Shown here: piece after piece, positions 28,420-37,426 of the stretch
Numbering within the stretch: position 1 is the first letter of the stretch
Layout of the letters: each line of letters opens with the position of its first letter
Origin: Psychromicrobium xiongbiense
Lineage (GTDB): Bacteria; Actinomycetota; Actinomycetes; Actinomycetales; Micrococcaceae
Direction of reading: 5' to 3'
Assembly: GCF_030271165.1 (NCBI RefSeq)
Contig: NZ_JASSZH010000001.1
Location: forward strand, 1 to 64,000
Length of the DNA: 64,000 nucleotides
The notes under the pieces: generated by a model
Database searches by the model: none
What the model saw: the letters and a program-made list of their open reading frames with translations, nothing else
What the model was told of the DNA's origin: nothing
Program-made: the position numbers and the translations under genes

Positions 28420-29757
28420 ATGGGCCAGGCCATCGATCTGAAGGCGGTGCGCGGAATCGCCGACTCGACAGTGGGCAGTTCTTCCGTGCCCGGGGCGATT
28501 CTCGACTGGCGGCTGAAATCGTTGCCTCCCGCGGCCGAGGGCCTCAGTATTGCTGAGTTTCTGGCCACCGGCCCCCGGCTGGCCGATCTGCAGACTCCTC
28601 TGCTGACGCTGGACGAGAGTGCACTCAGCGCCAATATTGAACACTTCGCCGCCTGGTGCGAGCGTCACGCTGTGAAGCTGGCCCCGCACGGAAAAACCAC
28701 GATGGCACCCCAGCTCTGGGCGAGGCAACTGGACCGGGGCGCCTGGGGTGTGACGGTGGCGAATCTCGCCCAGCTGCGGGTGGCTGTGCACTTTGGCGTC
28801 GGCACCGTGATGGTGGCCAACTCGCTGACCGATCCGATCGCCATCCGCTGGGCTGCGGAACAGGCCGCTGCCGGAACCCGCATCGTGTCCTGGGTGGACA
28901 ATATCCAGACGGTCCAGCGCATCGACGCCGTGCTGGCCGGAACCGGGCTGAGCCTTGACGTCCTCGTGGAACTGGGCGCGCCCGGCGGACGTACCGGGGC
29001 GCGCACCCCGGAGGCGGCGCGAGAGGTCGCGGACGCCGTCGTTCATTCCGAGCACCTGTCCCTGCGGGGCGTGAGCGGCTACGAAGGCTCACTGGCCCAT
29101 ACTGCCGAGGCTTCAGCCCTGGCCGCGGTGCGCAGCTATCTGATCAGCCTTCGTGCCCTGCACACCGAACTGACCCAGGCAGGGGCGTACGCGCCCGGGG
29201 AGGTGATCGTCACCGCAGGTGGCAGCGCTTACTTCGATCTCGTCGTGGAGGAACTGGCCGATCTGGCTGGTGAGGATTCGGCAGGTGACCAGACTTCAGT
29301 GGTGCTGCGCAGCGGCGCCTATCTGGTGCACGACAACGGCTTCTACGAGCAGATTTCCCCGTTTTCCCGGACGCCGGGGGAGCAGCCACTCGTCGCGGGG
29401 ATGCACGGTTGGGCCCGGGTAGTGTCCCTGCCGGAGCCAGGGCTGGCGATTCTTGATGCCGGCAAGCGGGACCTGCCCTTCGATGAAGGACTGCCGGTGC
29501 CACAGGGAGTGGCCGCCGAACTGGGGGCGCCGCTGCGCCCGCTCGGCGGTGCGGGCCAGGCGGCGAGCATCGTCGCGATCAATGACCAGCACTGCTACCT
29601 GCGGTTCGATGCCGGGACCGATGACCTGCGCATCGGCGAGGTGGTCCGGCTGGGCCTCTCGCACCCCTGCACGGCGTTCGATAAATGGCAGCTGATCCCG
29701 GTGCTGGACCAGGTGGATTCCGGGCAGGTCGTTGACCTGATCCGCACTTTCTTCTGA
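28420..29757 (+). CDS. PLP-dependent DSD1/D-threonine aldolase-family deaminase
   Basis: A 445-residue fold-type III PLP enzyme. The PLP lysine lies in KLAPHGKTTMAP (about residue 86-98), typical of the D-threonine aldolase/D-serine dehydratase superfamily. The C-terminal HPC in LGLSHPCTAFDKW matches the zinc-binding His and Cys of DSD1-type D-serine dehydratases. Known members act on D-serine, D-threonine or D-glucosaminate. With KDG kinase and KDPG aldolase in the cluster, D-glucosaminate dehydratase (producing KDG and ammonia) is the best fit; amino-acid deaminase is the alternative. Confidence 0.85.
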   Translation: MGQAIDLKAVRGIADSTVGSSSVPGAILDWRLKSLPPAAEGLSIAEFLATGPRLADLQTPLLTLDESALSANIEHFAAWCERHAVKLAPHGKTTMAPQLWARQLDRGAWGVTVANLAQLRVAVHFGVGTVMVANSLTDPIAIRWAAEQAAAGTRIVSWVDNIQTVQRIDAVLAGTGLSLDVLVELGAPGGRTGARTPEAAREVADAVVHSEHLSLRGVSGYEGSLAHTAEASALAAVRSYLISLRALHTELTQAGAYAPGEVIVTAGGSAYFDLVVEELADLAGEDSAGDQTSVVLRSGAYLVHDNGFYEQISPFSRTPGEQPLVAGMHGWARVVSLPEPGLAILDAGKRDLPFDEGLPVPQGVAAELGAPLRPLGGAGQAASIVAINDQHCYLRFDAGTDDLRIGEVVRLGLSHPCTAFDKWQLIPVLDQVDSGQVVDLIRTFF

Positions 29758-29779
29758 ACCGGTGGTTGCGAAGAAGCAT

Positions 29780-31441
29780 ATGCAGAAACCCATGACCACC
29801 CTCTTGAGCAGCGACACCCTGCTGAGCAATGCGACCGTGATCGATGGTAGCGGCGCCCCGGGGTACCAGGCGGACGTTCTGCTGAGGGGCGAGCGCATTC
29901 AGCGCATTGCACCCCCGGGCTCGCTGCTCGCCGCGGTCTCAGCAGAATCGGGCCACCACCACATCGACGCCTCGGGTCTGGTGCTCTCCCCGGGGTTCAT
30001 TGATATGCATGCCCACTCCGACCTGAGCCTGCTGCTCAATCCTGACCATGAGGCCAAGCTCAGCCAGGGAGTCACCACGGAGCTCCTGGGCCAGGACGGG
30101 CTCTCCTATGCGCCGGTGGACGAGCCGACTCTGGCAGCAATCCGTCAGAAGATCGCGGGCTGGAACACCAACCCGGTGGACGCTGATTTCACGTTCGACT
30201 GGCGCAGCGTGGGTGAGTACCTGGACCGACTGGACCGCTCAGCCATCGCCACGAATGCCGCCTATCTGGTGCCTCAGGGGACGGTCCGCGCCCTGGTCGT
30301 GGGTTTCGATGACAGTGCCGCCTCCCCGGAGCAGTTGTGCCGGATGCGGGAGGTCGTGCGGGAGTCGATGGAGCAGGGCGCGGTGGGTCTGTCCTCCGGC
30401 CTGACCTACACGCCCGGCATGTATGCCGACGATGCCGAGTTGGCCGCCCTGTGCAGCGTGGTCGCCGAGCTGGGCGGCTTCTACGCTCCGCATCACCGCT
30501 CCTACGGTAAGGGTGCGCTTGCGGCCTATGCGGAGATGATCGCGCTCGCTCAGCAGACCGGCTGCCCTCTGCACCTCACCCACGCCACGATGAATTTTGC
30601 GGAGAACAAGGGGCGCGCGGCCGAGCTTCTGGCCCTGATCGACCAGGCGCTCGGTGCCGGCCTGGACGTGAGCCTGGACAGCTACCCCTACCTGCCCGGT
30701 GCGACGACGCTTTCCGCCCTGCTACCCAGTTGGGCCACTGCAGGAAGCCCGGAGGACACGCTGGCCCGCCTCACCGATCCGCCCACCCGGGCGGCCATTC
30801 GCGAGGCCGTGGAGATCTACGGCTCGGACGGCTGCCACGGGGTCGTGGCCGAATGGCAGACCGTGGAGATCAGCGGCGTCCAGAGGCCGGAGCTGGCCGG
30901 ATACGTGGGCCAGACCGTGGAGCAGATCGCACAGCAGGAGGAGCGCGAAGCCTTTGAGGTCTTTGTCGATCTGTTGATCCGGGACGGCCTGGCCACCGGC
31001 ATTCTGCAGCATGTGGGCCATGAGGAGAACGTCCGCCAGATCATAAAGCACCGCACGCATACCGGGGGCAGCGATGGCATTCTGGTGGGCAGCAAGCCCC
31101 ACCCCCGCGCCTGGGGGACCTTCCCGAGATTTCTGGGCCACTACAGCCGCGAGTTGGGGTTGCTGAGCCTGGAGGAGATGGTGCACCACCTGACCGGTCG
31201 ACCGGCCGCGCGGCTCCGGCTGGCCGGGCGCGGGTTGGTCCGGGAGGGGTATGCGGCAGACCTGGTGCTCTTCGACCCGGAGCAGATCGCCGATCGTGCG
31301 ACCTTCGATCAACCGTGCCAACCCTCCGTCGGAATCCAGGCCGTCTTCGTCAACGGAGAGCTGGCTGTCGATGCCGGTCGGCTCACCGGCGTGCGAGCCG
31401 GCCGGACGCTGCGCCGCCACAGTGACGGGTCAACCCAGTGA
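29780..31441 (+). CDS. N-acyl-D-amino-acid deacylase family amidohydrolase
   Basis: About 553 residues. It is an amidohydrolase-superfamily enzyme of the D-aminoacylase type: metal-binding HxH in SPGFIDMHAHSDLSLL, YAPHHRSYGKG, LHLTHATMNF and the closing beta-sandwich text AADLVLFDPEQIADRATF. It deacylates N-acyl-D-amino acids or, in amino-sugar-acid pathways, N-acetylglucosaminate. Start codons at 29762 (GTG), 29780 (ATG) and 29792 (ATG) are in frame; 29780 has GAAGAAG close upstream. It starts about 20 bp after the PLP enzyme gene, indicating one operon. Confidence 0.85.
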   Translation: MQKPMTTLLSSDTLLSNATVIDGSGAPGYQADVLLRGERIQRIAPPGSLLAAVSAESGHHHIDASGLVLSPGFIDMHAHSDLSLLLNPDHEAKLSQGVTTELLGQDGLSYAPVDEPTLAAIRQKIAGWNTNPVDADFTFDWRSVGEYLDRLDRSAIATNAAYLVPQGTVRALVVGFDDSAASPEQLCRMREVVRESMEQGAVGLSSGLTYTPGMYADDAELAALCSVVAELGGFYAPHHRSYGKGALAAYAEMIALAQQTGCPLHLTHATMNFAENKGRAAELLALIDQALGAGLDVSLDSYPYLPGATTLSALLPSWATAGSPEDTLARLTDPPTRAAIREAVEIYGSDGCHGVVAEWQTVEISGVQRPELAGYVGQTVEQIAQQEEREAFEVFVDLLIRDGLATGILQHVGHEENVRQIIKHRTHTGGSDGILVGSKPHPRAWGTFPRFLGHYSRELGLLSLEEMVHHLTGRPAARLRLAGRGLVREGYAADLVLFDPEQIADRATFDQPCQPSVGIQAVFVNGELAVDAGRLTGVRAGRTLRRHSDGSTQ

Positions 31442-31527
31442 CGGGTCAGTACAGTGACCGGGCAACCCGATGATCGACGCGCTGTTTCCACGAATTCCCA
31501 CAACCACCAGCCAGCTCAGGAGATCTG

Positions 31528-32172
31528 ATGAGTTCTGATTCCACCGACCGTTTTCTCGCCCAGCTCGCCAGCGATCGCACCCTCGCCGTGGTGCGTGCCG
31601 AGGCGATCCCGGATGTTGCCGCACTCTGCCGGGCACTCGTGGCCGGTGGTATTCACTGCGTGGAATTCACCTTCACCACTCCGGGGGTGCTGGAGTTGAT
31701 TCGGACGGCGGCGGAGAACGTTGCCAGCCACGGCGCCATCGTGGGCGTGGGCACGGTGATGACCGCCACGCAGGCCAAAGCCGCCATTGACGCCGGAGCC
31801 CAGTTTCTGGTCACTCCCGGGTTACGCCCAGCCGTGGCGCAGGAGGCAGTGGCGGCGGGGGTGCCGATCACGCTCGGTGCGATGACGCCCAGCGAAGTGG
31901 CTGTGGCGATGGATCTCGGTTCCAGTGCGGTCAAGATCTTCCCGGCCCGGAACCTGGGCCCGGCCTACCTCAGGGACCTGCACGGCCCGTACCCGGAGGT
32001 GCAACTGCTGCCCTCCGGCGGCATCGACGCCTCCAATGCGGCCAGCTATCTGCAGGCCGGTGCGCTCGCCGTCGCCTGCGGAACGTCGGTGGTCTCACCG
32101 GCCACGGTGGCGGCGGGGGACTGGGGTACCATCACCGCCCGGGCCACGGAGTTCACGTCCAGTCTGAGCTGA
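31528..32172 (+). CDS. eda: KDPG/KHG aldolase
   Basis: A 214-residue class I aldolase of the Eda family. The catalytic Glu is in HCVEFTFTTPG, the Schiff-base Lys in SSAVKIFPARNLGP, and the phosphate site in LLPSGGIDASNA. It cleaves 2-keto-3-deoxy-6-phosphogluconate to pyruvate and glyceraldehyde 3-phosphate, and many members also cleave 4-hydroxy-2-oxoglutarate. The ATG has CAGGAG 7 bases upstream. It is the last gene of the plus-strand arm and completes the pathway begun by the kinase on the minus arm. Confidence 0.92.
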   Translation: MSSDSTDRFLAQLASDRTLAVVRAEAIPDVAALCRALVAGGIHCVEFTFTTPGVLELIRTAAENVASHGAIVGVGTVMTATQAKAAIDAGAQFLVTPGLRPAVAQEAVAAGVPITLGAMTPSEVAVAMDLGSSAVKIFPARNLGPAYLRDLHGPYPEVQLLPSGGIDASNAASYLQAGALAVACGTSVVSPATVAAGDWGTITARATEFTSSLS

Positions 32173-32206
32173 ATCAGTTTGGGCTGATCGTCAGATCCAG
32201 CCCGGC

Positions 32207-32905
32207 TCAGATCCAGCGATATTCGTTTTCCGGCCGCCCAGGTGTGCCATAGCGCGGCATCCGACGCACCGAGCCCCGATCACTTAGATACTCCAGGTAC
32301 CGCCGGGCAGTCACCCGGGACACTCCCAGGGCGTCGGTGACCTGCTGGGCGGACACCGGAGCGTCCTGCTGCTGGAGGAAACGTTCGATGCCGTCCAGCG
32401 TCTGGGCGGAGAGGCCCTTGGGAAGCTGGGCGGCTACGGGCGTACGGAGGCTGGCAAAGGCCCGGTCCAGCTCGGCCTGGCCAAGGGCGGTTCCTCTGCT
32501 TCCCGAGGCGGCGGAGGGCTCCCCGAGTTGCCGACGGAAATCTCGGTAGTTCTGCAGCTTTTCGGCGAAGGTGGCATAGCTGAAGGGCTTGATCAGATAC
32601 TGCACCATGCCGGAGGAGATGGCACCACGCACCACGGCGAGCTCGCGCACCGCCGTCACCGCGATCAGGTCCACGGAACTTCCCGCGCTACGCAGCCGTT
32701 TGGCCACATCCAGACCATGCAGGTCCGGCAGATTCATATCCAGCAGCACCACATCGACCGCCTCCGGGTGTTCGCGGAGAAAACGCAGCGCAGATTGCCC
32801 ATCTGAGACCGACCCAGCCAGTTCAAAGCCGTCCAGCCTCTGAACGTACAGGGCATGAGCTTCCGCCATGATCGGCTCATCTTCCACGACCAGGACCCGG
32901 ATCAT
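32207..32905 (-). CDS. Response regulator, CitB/DcuR type
   Basis: A 232-residue response regulator. The receiver domain has acidic pocket VEDEP, phosphoacceptor Asp in VDVVLLDMNLPDLHG, and Lys in YLIKPFSYATF. The C-terminal part (residues about 160-225) is a winged-helix DNA-binding domain (APVSAQQVTDALGVSRVTARRYLEYLSDRG) of the CitB/DcuR/DctR class. It is encoded after the kinase with an ATGA overlap. The target is probably the divergent dicarboxylate transporter gene. Confidence 0.92.
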   Translation of the reverse strand: MIRVLVVEDEPIMAEAHALYVQRLDGFELAGSVSDGQSALRFLREHPEAVDVVLLDMNLPDLHGLDVAKRLRSAGSSVDLIAVTAVRELAVVRGAISSGMVQYLIKPFSYATFAEKLQNYRDFRRQLGEPSAASGSRGTALGQAELDRAFASLRTPVAAQLPKGLSAQTLDGIERFLQQQDAPVSAQQVTDALGVSRVTARRYLEYLSDRGSVRRMPRYGTPGRPENEYRWI

Positions 32906-34515
32906 GAGGCGCCTTCCTGCGGCAGGGTGACGGTGAATTCAGCGTTCTCGGAGACCTCCAGTGTTCCACCCAGACGTTGGACTGCCTGCTGCACCAGGGC
33001 CAGTCCGATCCCGCGGCCCGTTGCATCGGTGGCTTTGGTGCTGAAACCGCGGCGCAGGATCTCCGCCGGGTCAATGCCGCCGAGTCCCGGCCCGCTGTCC
33101 GCGACCTGGAGCCGGACGGTGTGCTGTGCCGGATCGCGGATCAGGCTCAGCGAGACCCAGCGCGATGCCGCCTCTCTGGTCGCGGTTTGCGCAGCGGCAT
33201 CGAGCGCATTATCGAGCAGATTGCCCACGATCGTCATCGCCGCATGAGCTCCGAGCCCTTCCAGGGAGGCCCCAGCGTCCCAGCTGACGCGCAGCTCGAT
33301 GCCACGCTCTGCGGCCTGCGCCATTTTGCCCATCACCAGTGCGGAGAGAATCGGCTCCCGATCGGCATCGATCACCTCATCCACCAACTGCTGGCTGAGC
33401 GCCAGGCCTTCGGTGGCAAAAGCGAGGGCCTGATCCGCCCGGCCCAGTTCCAGCAGCGAGGCCATGGTGTGCATCTGATTGGCGTGCTCGTGAGTCTGCG
33501 CGCGCAAGGCGTCGGTGAGAGTCCGGGTGGAGCGGAGTTCGTCGCCCAGCCGTTCCAGCTCAGTGTGGTCCTGAAGGGTGGTCACGGTGCCCCGACCGGA
33601 CACCTTGCCAGGGGCTGCTCCGGGCAGGGTGGCCTGCTCCTGGGTCACGACCAACAGCCGGCCCTCGTTGAGGTGAATCTCATCCCGGGCCACCCGACCG
33701 CTGCGCAACAGGTCCTTCAGCCCTGGGGAGACATCCAGAGTGTCCAGGGCCGGTGGGCGGAGCCCTTCCTGAGGCCGCGGGATGCCCAGAAGATCAGCGG
33801 CCTGATCGTTGTACATGACCAGTTGCCCGTGTTGATCCATCAGCACCAGCCCATCGCGCACCGAGTGCAGTACCGACTCGTAATAGCTGAACAGCTGGCC
33901 CAGACGTTCAGGTCCCCAGCCCAGAGTGACCCGACGCAGATAACGGCCCAGCAGCAGAGCGGTCAGCGTGCCCAGGAGCAGCAGGCCCAGACCTACGCCC
34001 ACGATCAGCGGGATCCGGCCGTTGAGTGCGATCTCCACGGTGCTGACCGTCATTCCCACCGCAACCATGCCCCGGACGGTGCCGGAGGCATCCAGAATCG
34101 GGACGATGCTGCGCACCGAGGGACCCAGGGTTCCCACTGTGACCTCGGTGAACGGCTTCCCGGCGAGCGCCTGGTCCACCGAACCGATATAGGGCTTACC
34201 GACTTCGGCCGGATTGGGATGAGTCCACCGGGTGCGGTCCGGGGCCATGATCGTGACGAAGTCGACCCTCGTCCCACGGTTGACGACGGCGGCATACGGC
34301 TGCAGCAGCGCGCTCGGCTGCGGGCTGGACGTAGCGGCGAGCACCGATGGGGAGGCGGCAATGGTCGTGGCGATGGCCATGGTCTGTTCGGCGGCCTGAG
34401 CATAGGCGCGGTCCCGGGAGTCGACGAAGGCGGCAGCGACCACCACGGTGGTGATCAGCACGATGAACAGTAGCTGGCCCACCAGCAGCCGCCCCGCAAT
34501 GCTCCAGCGACGCAT
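32902..34515 (-). CDS. Sensor histidine kinase, CitA/DcuS type
   Basis: A 537-residue membrane sensor. Transmembrane helix 1 (about 8-30, LVGQLLFIVLITTVVVAAAF), an extracytoplasmic PDC/sCache domain (about 35-165), transmembrane helix 2 (about 167-190, LIVGVGLGLLLLGTLTALLLG), a PAS domain (about 210-300), the H-box of the DcuS class (HEHANQMHTMASLLELG) and a HATPase domain (NLLDNALDAA, DSGPGLGG, GRGIGLALV). This family senses di- and tricarboxylates outside the cell. It is divergent from the dctA-like gene. Confidence 0.93.
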   Translation of the reverse strand: MRRWSIAGRLLVGQLLFIVLITTVVVAAAFVDSRDRAYAQAAEQTMAIATTIAASPSVLAATSSPQPSALLQPYAAVVNRGTRVDFVTIMAPDRTRWTHPNPAEVGKPYIGSVDQALAGKPFTEVTVGTLGPSVRSIVPILDASGTVRGMVAVGMTVSTVEIALNGRIPLIVGVGLGLLLLGTLTALLLGRYLRRVTLGWGPERLGQLFSYYESVLHSVRDGLVLMDQHGQLVMYNDQAADLLGIPRPQEGLRPPALDTLDVSPGLKDLLRSGRVARDEIHLNEGRLLVVTQEQATLPGAAPGKVSGRGTVTTLQDHTELERLGDELRSTRTLTDALRAQTHEHANQMHTMASLLELGRADQALAFATEGLALSQQLVDEVIDADREPILSALVMGKMAQAAERGIELRVSWDAGASLEGLGAHAAMTIVGNLLDNALDAAAQTATREAASRWVSLSLIRDPAQHTVRLQVADSGPGLGGIDPAEILRRGFSTKATDATGRGIGLALVQQAVQRLGGTLEVSENAEFTVTLPQEGAS

Positions 34516-34598
34516 CCGCTCCTCCCTTCACGTTCTGTTGTGGTTTCCCGTTCTGCCCGTGGTTCCGGTACATCACCCATGACCAATATGACCGCAAA

Positions 34599-34614
34599 CG
34601 TGACCTGCGTCACG
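34599..34614. promoter_or_regulatory. CGTGAC/GTCACG dyad upstream of dctA
   Basis: CGTGAC-CTGC-GTCACG is a perfect six-base inverted repeat with a four-base centre. It is located between the sensor kinase start (34515) and the transporter start (34688), a suitable place for a CitB-type regulator site. The assignment is positional. Confidence 0.4.
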
Positions 34615-34687
34615 GCCTTTGGCACAGTGTCTCGAGGAATCAGAGCGGGCGTCCCCTGAAGAACGCCCCCACACTACCGGAGGACCC

Positions 34688-36064
34688 ATGAACTCTCGAC
34701 GAGGAGAGGCACCCGCTGGCGGAACGCCGTCCAGCGTCCAGGCCGCCCGCCCACCCCGTAAGGGCCTGGACAAGACCCACTGGCTCTATCTGGCCGTCAT
34801 CGTGGCCGTGCTGCTGGGCGTCGCACTCGGTCTGATCGCCCAGAGCACCGCAGCGCCGGGTCAGACGACCAAGAACTTCGCCACGGACCTCAAGCCGCTG
34901 GGCGACATTTTCGTGAACCTGATCAAGATGCTGATCGCGCCGGTGATCTTCTGCACCATCGTGACCGGTATCGGGTCCATCACCAAGGCCGCCACCATCG
35001 GCAAAGTCGGTGGGCTGGCGCTGGTCTACTTCCTGGTCATGTCGACGTTTGCGCTGGCTATCGGTCTGGTGGTCGGCAACATCGTGCACCCCGGGGCCGG
35101 GTTGAAACTCCAGGCGTACAAGCCCTCTGCCAGCGGCGGAACCGGCAATGCCCTCTATGACTTCATTCTGGACATCATCCCGCCCGGCATTCCGGTGCTG
35201 CCCACGCTTTTCGTGGCGCTGCTGATAGGTTTTGCCGTGCAGCGAATGGGCAAGGCTGGGGAGCCGATTCTCCGGGCCGTGAAAATCGCGCAGGCGCTGG
35301 TCTTCCGGATCCTGATGATGATCATGTGGTTGGCCCCGATCGGTGCCTTCGGCGCCATCGCGGCGGTCGTGGGGGCCACCGGCTTTGAAGCCGTGAAGTC
35401 CATGGTGGTGCTGATGCTCGGCTTCTATGCCACCTGCATCCTGTTCATCGTGCTGGTGCTGGGCACCGTGCTGTATCTCGTCTCACGGGTGAACATCTTC
35501 GCCCTCATGAAGTATCTGGCCCGCGAGTACCTGCTGATCTTCTCCACCTCCTCCTCGGAGGCCGCCCTGCCCCGGTTGATCGCCAAAATGGAGCACCTGG
35601 GCGTGTCACGTCCGGTGGTGGGCATCACGGTTCCCACGGGCTATTCCTTCAACCTGGACGGCACCGCGATCTACCTCACCATGGCCTCCCTGTTTGTGGC
35701 CAACGCGATGGGTATCGAGATGAACTTCGGCGAGCAGATCTCGCTGCTGGTGTTCATGATCATCGCTTCCAAGGGTGCAGCCGGTGTCTCCGGAGCTGGC
35801 CTGGCCACCCTGGCCGCCGGTCTGCAGGCACACCGGCCGGAACTGCTCAACGGCGTCGGGGTGATTGTCGGCATCGACCGTTTCATGTCAGAAGCCCGTG
35901 CGCTGACCAACTTCACCGGCAATGCTGTGGCCACGGTGCTGATTGGGACCTGGGTGCGGGAAATTGATCGTGCCCAGGTGGATCGGGTGCTCTCCGGTGC
36001 GGAGCCTTTCGATGAGGCAACCATGCAGGCTGACGGGCATGAACTGGTTGCTGCGGCTGCTTAG
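34688..36064 (+). CDS. Dicarboxylate/cation symporter, DctA family
   Basis: A 458-residue DAACS-family transporter with eight or more transmembrane segments and the family signatures SSSEAALPRLIAKMEHLGV, GYSFNLDGTAIYLTMASLFVANAMG and DRFMSEARALTNFTGNAVA. DctA members import succinate, fumarate and malate with protons or sodium; glutamate/aspartate is the main alternative. The ATG at 34688 follows GGAGG with ideal spacing. An upstream in-frame ATG would add 23 hydrophilic residues. Control by the divergent CitAB/DcuSR-type system favours dicarboxylate. Confidence 0.92.
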   Translation: MNSRRGEAPAGGTPSSVQAARPPRKGLDKTHWLYLAVIVAVLLGVALGLIAQSTAAPGQTTKNFATDLKPLGDIFVNLIKMLIAPVIFCTIVTGIGSITKAATIGKVGGLALVYFLVMSTFALAIGLVVGNIVHPGAGLKLQAYKPSASGGTGNALYDFILDIIPPGIPVLPTLFVALLIGFAVQRMGKAGEPILRAVKIAQALVFRILMMIMWLAPIGAFGAIAAVVGATGFEAVKSMVVLMLGFYATCILFIVLVLGTVLYLVSRVNIFALMKYLAREYLLIFSTSSSEAALPRLIAKMEHLGVSRPVVGITVPTGYSFNLDGTAIYLTMASLFVANAMGIEMNFGEQISLLVFMIIASKGAAGVSGAGLATLAAGLQAHRPELLNGVGVIVGIDRFMSEARALTNFTGNAVATVLIGTWVREIDRAQVDRVLSGAEPFDEATMQADGHELVAAAA

Positions 36065-36086
36065 CTGAGCTGGTTGCTCGCGCTGG

Positions 36087-36820
36087 TCACCTGGTTGCGG
36101 TGGTCCGACGCCGCAGCCGGGTGCCCCACCAGAAGGCCAGCAGGCTGAGCAGCATCTGCGCAGGATAGGCCACGGGCGGCACTCCGCCGGAGACCAGACA
36201 GATCAGCACCGGCAGCAGTGTGATCAGTGTCAGGGGCGCAGCCAGCCACCGCTGCCGGTGATCTGTGCTCAGGCGGCCAGCGAATGCACCAATGCCGCCA
36301 GTGCGGCGGCACACAGTGCGGCCAGCCCCGGCGGGCCCGGACTCGTGGTCCCTTCCAGTCCCAGAGCCAGGACAAGTGCGATGGCGGCACCGGCCAGCGC
36401 AGGCCACAGTAGCGAGCGGACAAAACCGGGCTGGATGAAGCCGCGACGGTGGACCGGAAGAGGAAGCCACCAGGAGGTCTGTGGCACCGTCATGGCGATC
36501 GGTCCCAAGGAGAGCTCCACCGCCAGCAGGGCTCCGGCCAAGGTCAACAGTAGCGTTGCGGCTGCCTGTTCGGGTGCAAGGTGCTGAAAGCCGGCAGTCA
36601 CGGCCGATGCCGACCAGCCCGGCTCCGCTGCCAGGCCCAGAGACTCGCGCAACTGGACTACCAGCGCGCCGGACATGACGACCAGGACGAGCGTGCCCAG
36701 AACATCGGTGTAGCCCTCGGAGACCAACTTCATCAGGCCATCCTCGCTGCGGACCAGTCCTGCGCGGAAGGTGTAGGTGCGGATTTCCCGAGCGCTCAGG
36801 CCGCTAGTGGTTTCTGACAT
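36087..36820 (-). pseudogene. Frameshifted ABC exporter membrane protein (DUF6297-like)
   Basis: The intact 5' part (from MSETTSGLSAREIRTYTFR) encodes about 183 residues with several hydrophobic helices (VLGTLVLVVMSGALVV, TLLLTLAGALLAVELSLG, LLWPALAGAAIALVLALGL) and stops at 36269. The protein then continues in another frame with DHRQRWLAAPLTLITLLPVL and a last helix, ending RLRRRTTATR. Related actinobacterial exporter proteins (DUF6297) are about 500 residues, so this copy has lost its middle and is frameshifted. It overlaps the end of the upstream truncated ATPase gene. The family name is from the general pattern and position. Confidence 0.6.
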
Positions 36821-37239
36821 CGCTGCCACTGGTGCCCCTTAGTCCGCTGCGGGTTTTCGGCGGAGATTGCCACAGCAGCGGCCTCCGGTGTCATGACGCG
36901 GACAGCGTCCGCGATGAACATCGCCCCGGTGGCCACCGTTCGGACGAAGGCGGGATCGTGCGAGACCACCAGCAGCGCCAGCCCCCGGTTCACTTCGGCC
37001 CGCAATCGCTCCGCCAGTCGAGTGCGCATGGCCGTATCCAGGCGTTGCCCGGGCTCGTCCAACACCAGCAGGGAGCGGGACCGGACGAAGGCTGCTGCCA
37101 GCAGCATGCGTCGGCGTTGCCCGGAGGAGAGCCGATGGGGCAGCGAGGACTGCTCGCCAGCGAGGCCGAAGAACTCCAGCTCGGCGTCGATCAACTCCTT
37201 GACATTGGTAGCACCATGCCCGGCCGCCACGATCGCCAC
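36796..37239 (-). pseudogene. 5'-truncated ABC transporter ATPase
   Basis: 147 codons remain. The ABC signature (LSSGQRRRMLLAAAF), Walker B (SLLVLDEPGQRLD) and H-loop (VVSHDPAF) are intact, but no Walker A is present. The frame is closed by a TAG directly before the GTG at 37239. The 190 bp between this point and parA contains no P-loop in any frame I could read. It therefore lacks the N-terminal third to half of an ATPase and cannot be functional. It is paired with the broken exporter gene that follows. Confidence 0.75.
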
Positions 37240-37252
37240 CTAACCCGGCGTG

Positions 37253-37273
37253 GCTTCAGGTTCTACCTGAAGC
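37253..37273. other. 9-bp inverted repeat upstream of parA
   Basis: GCTTCAGGT-TCT-ACCTGAAGC is a perfect hairpin with a three-base loop, in the short gap between the truncated ATPase and parA. There is no T-run, so it is not a typical terminator. It may be an operator or a remnant of the deletion that removed the ATPase 5' end. Confidence 0.35.
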
Positions 37274-37426
37274 TTGAGGCTCGCGGGCGTTCCGGGGCAG
37301 GGTCCACGCACCCCGGTGACCGTTCGGTAACGTAGAGGTCAAACAGCAGGTGAACATCGCAGGATCCGGCGCCATGCCGAGTGCAGATGATGGACCGAGA
37401 AATTGCCGAACAGGAAGCGTGGACAG

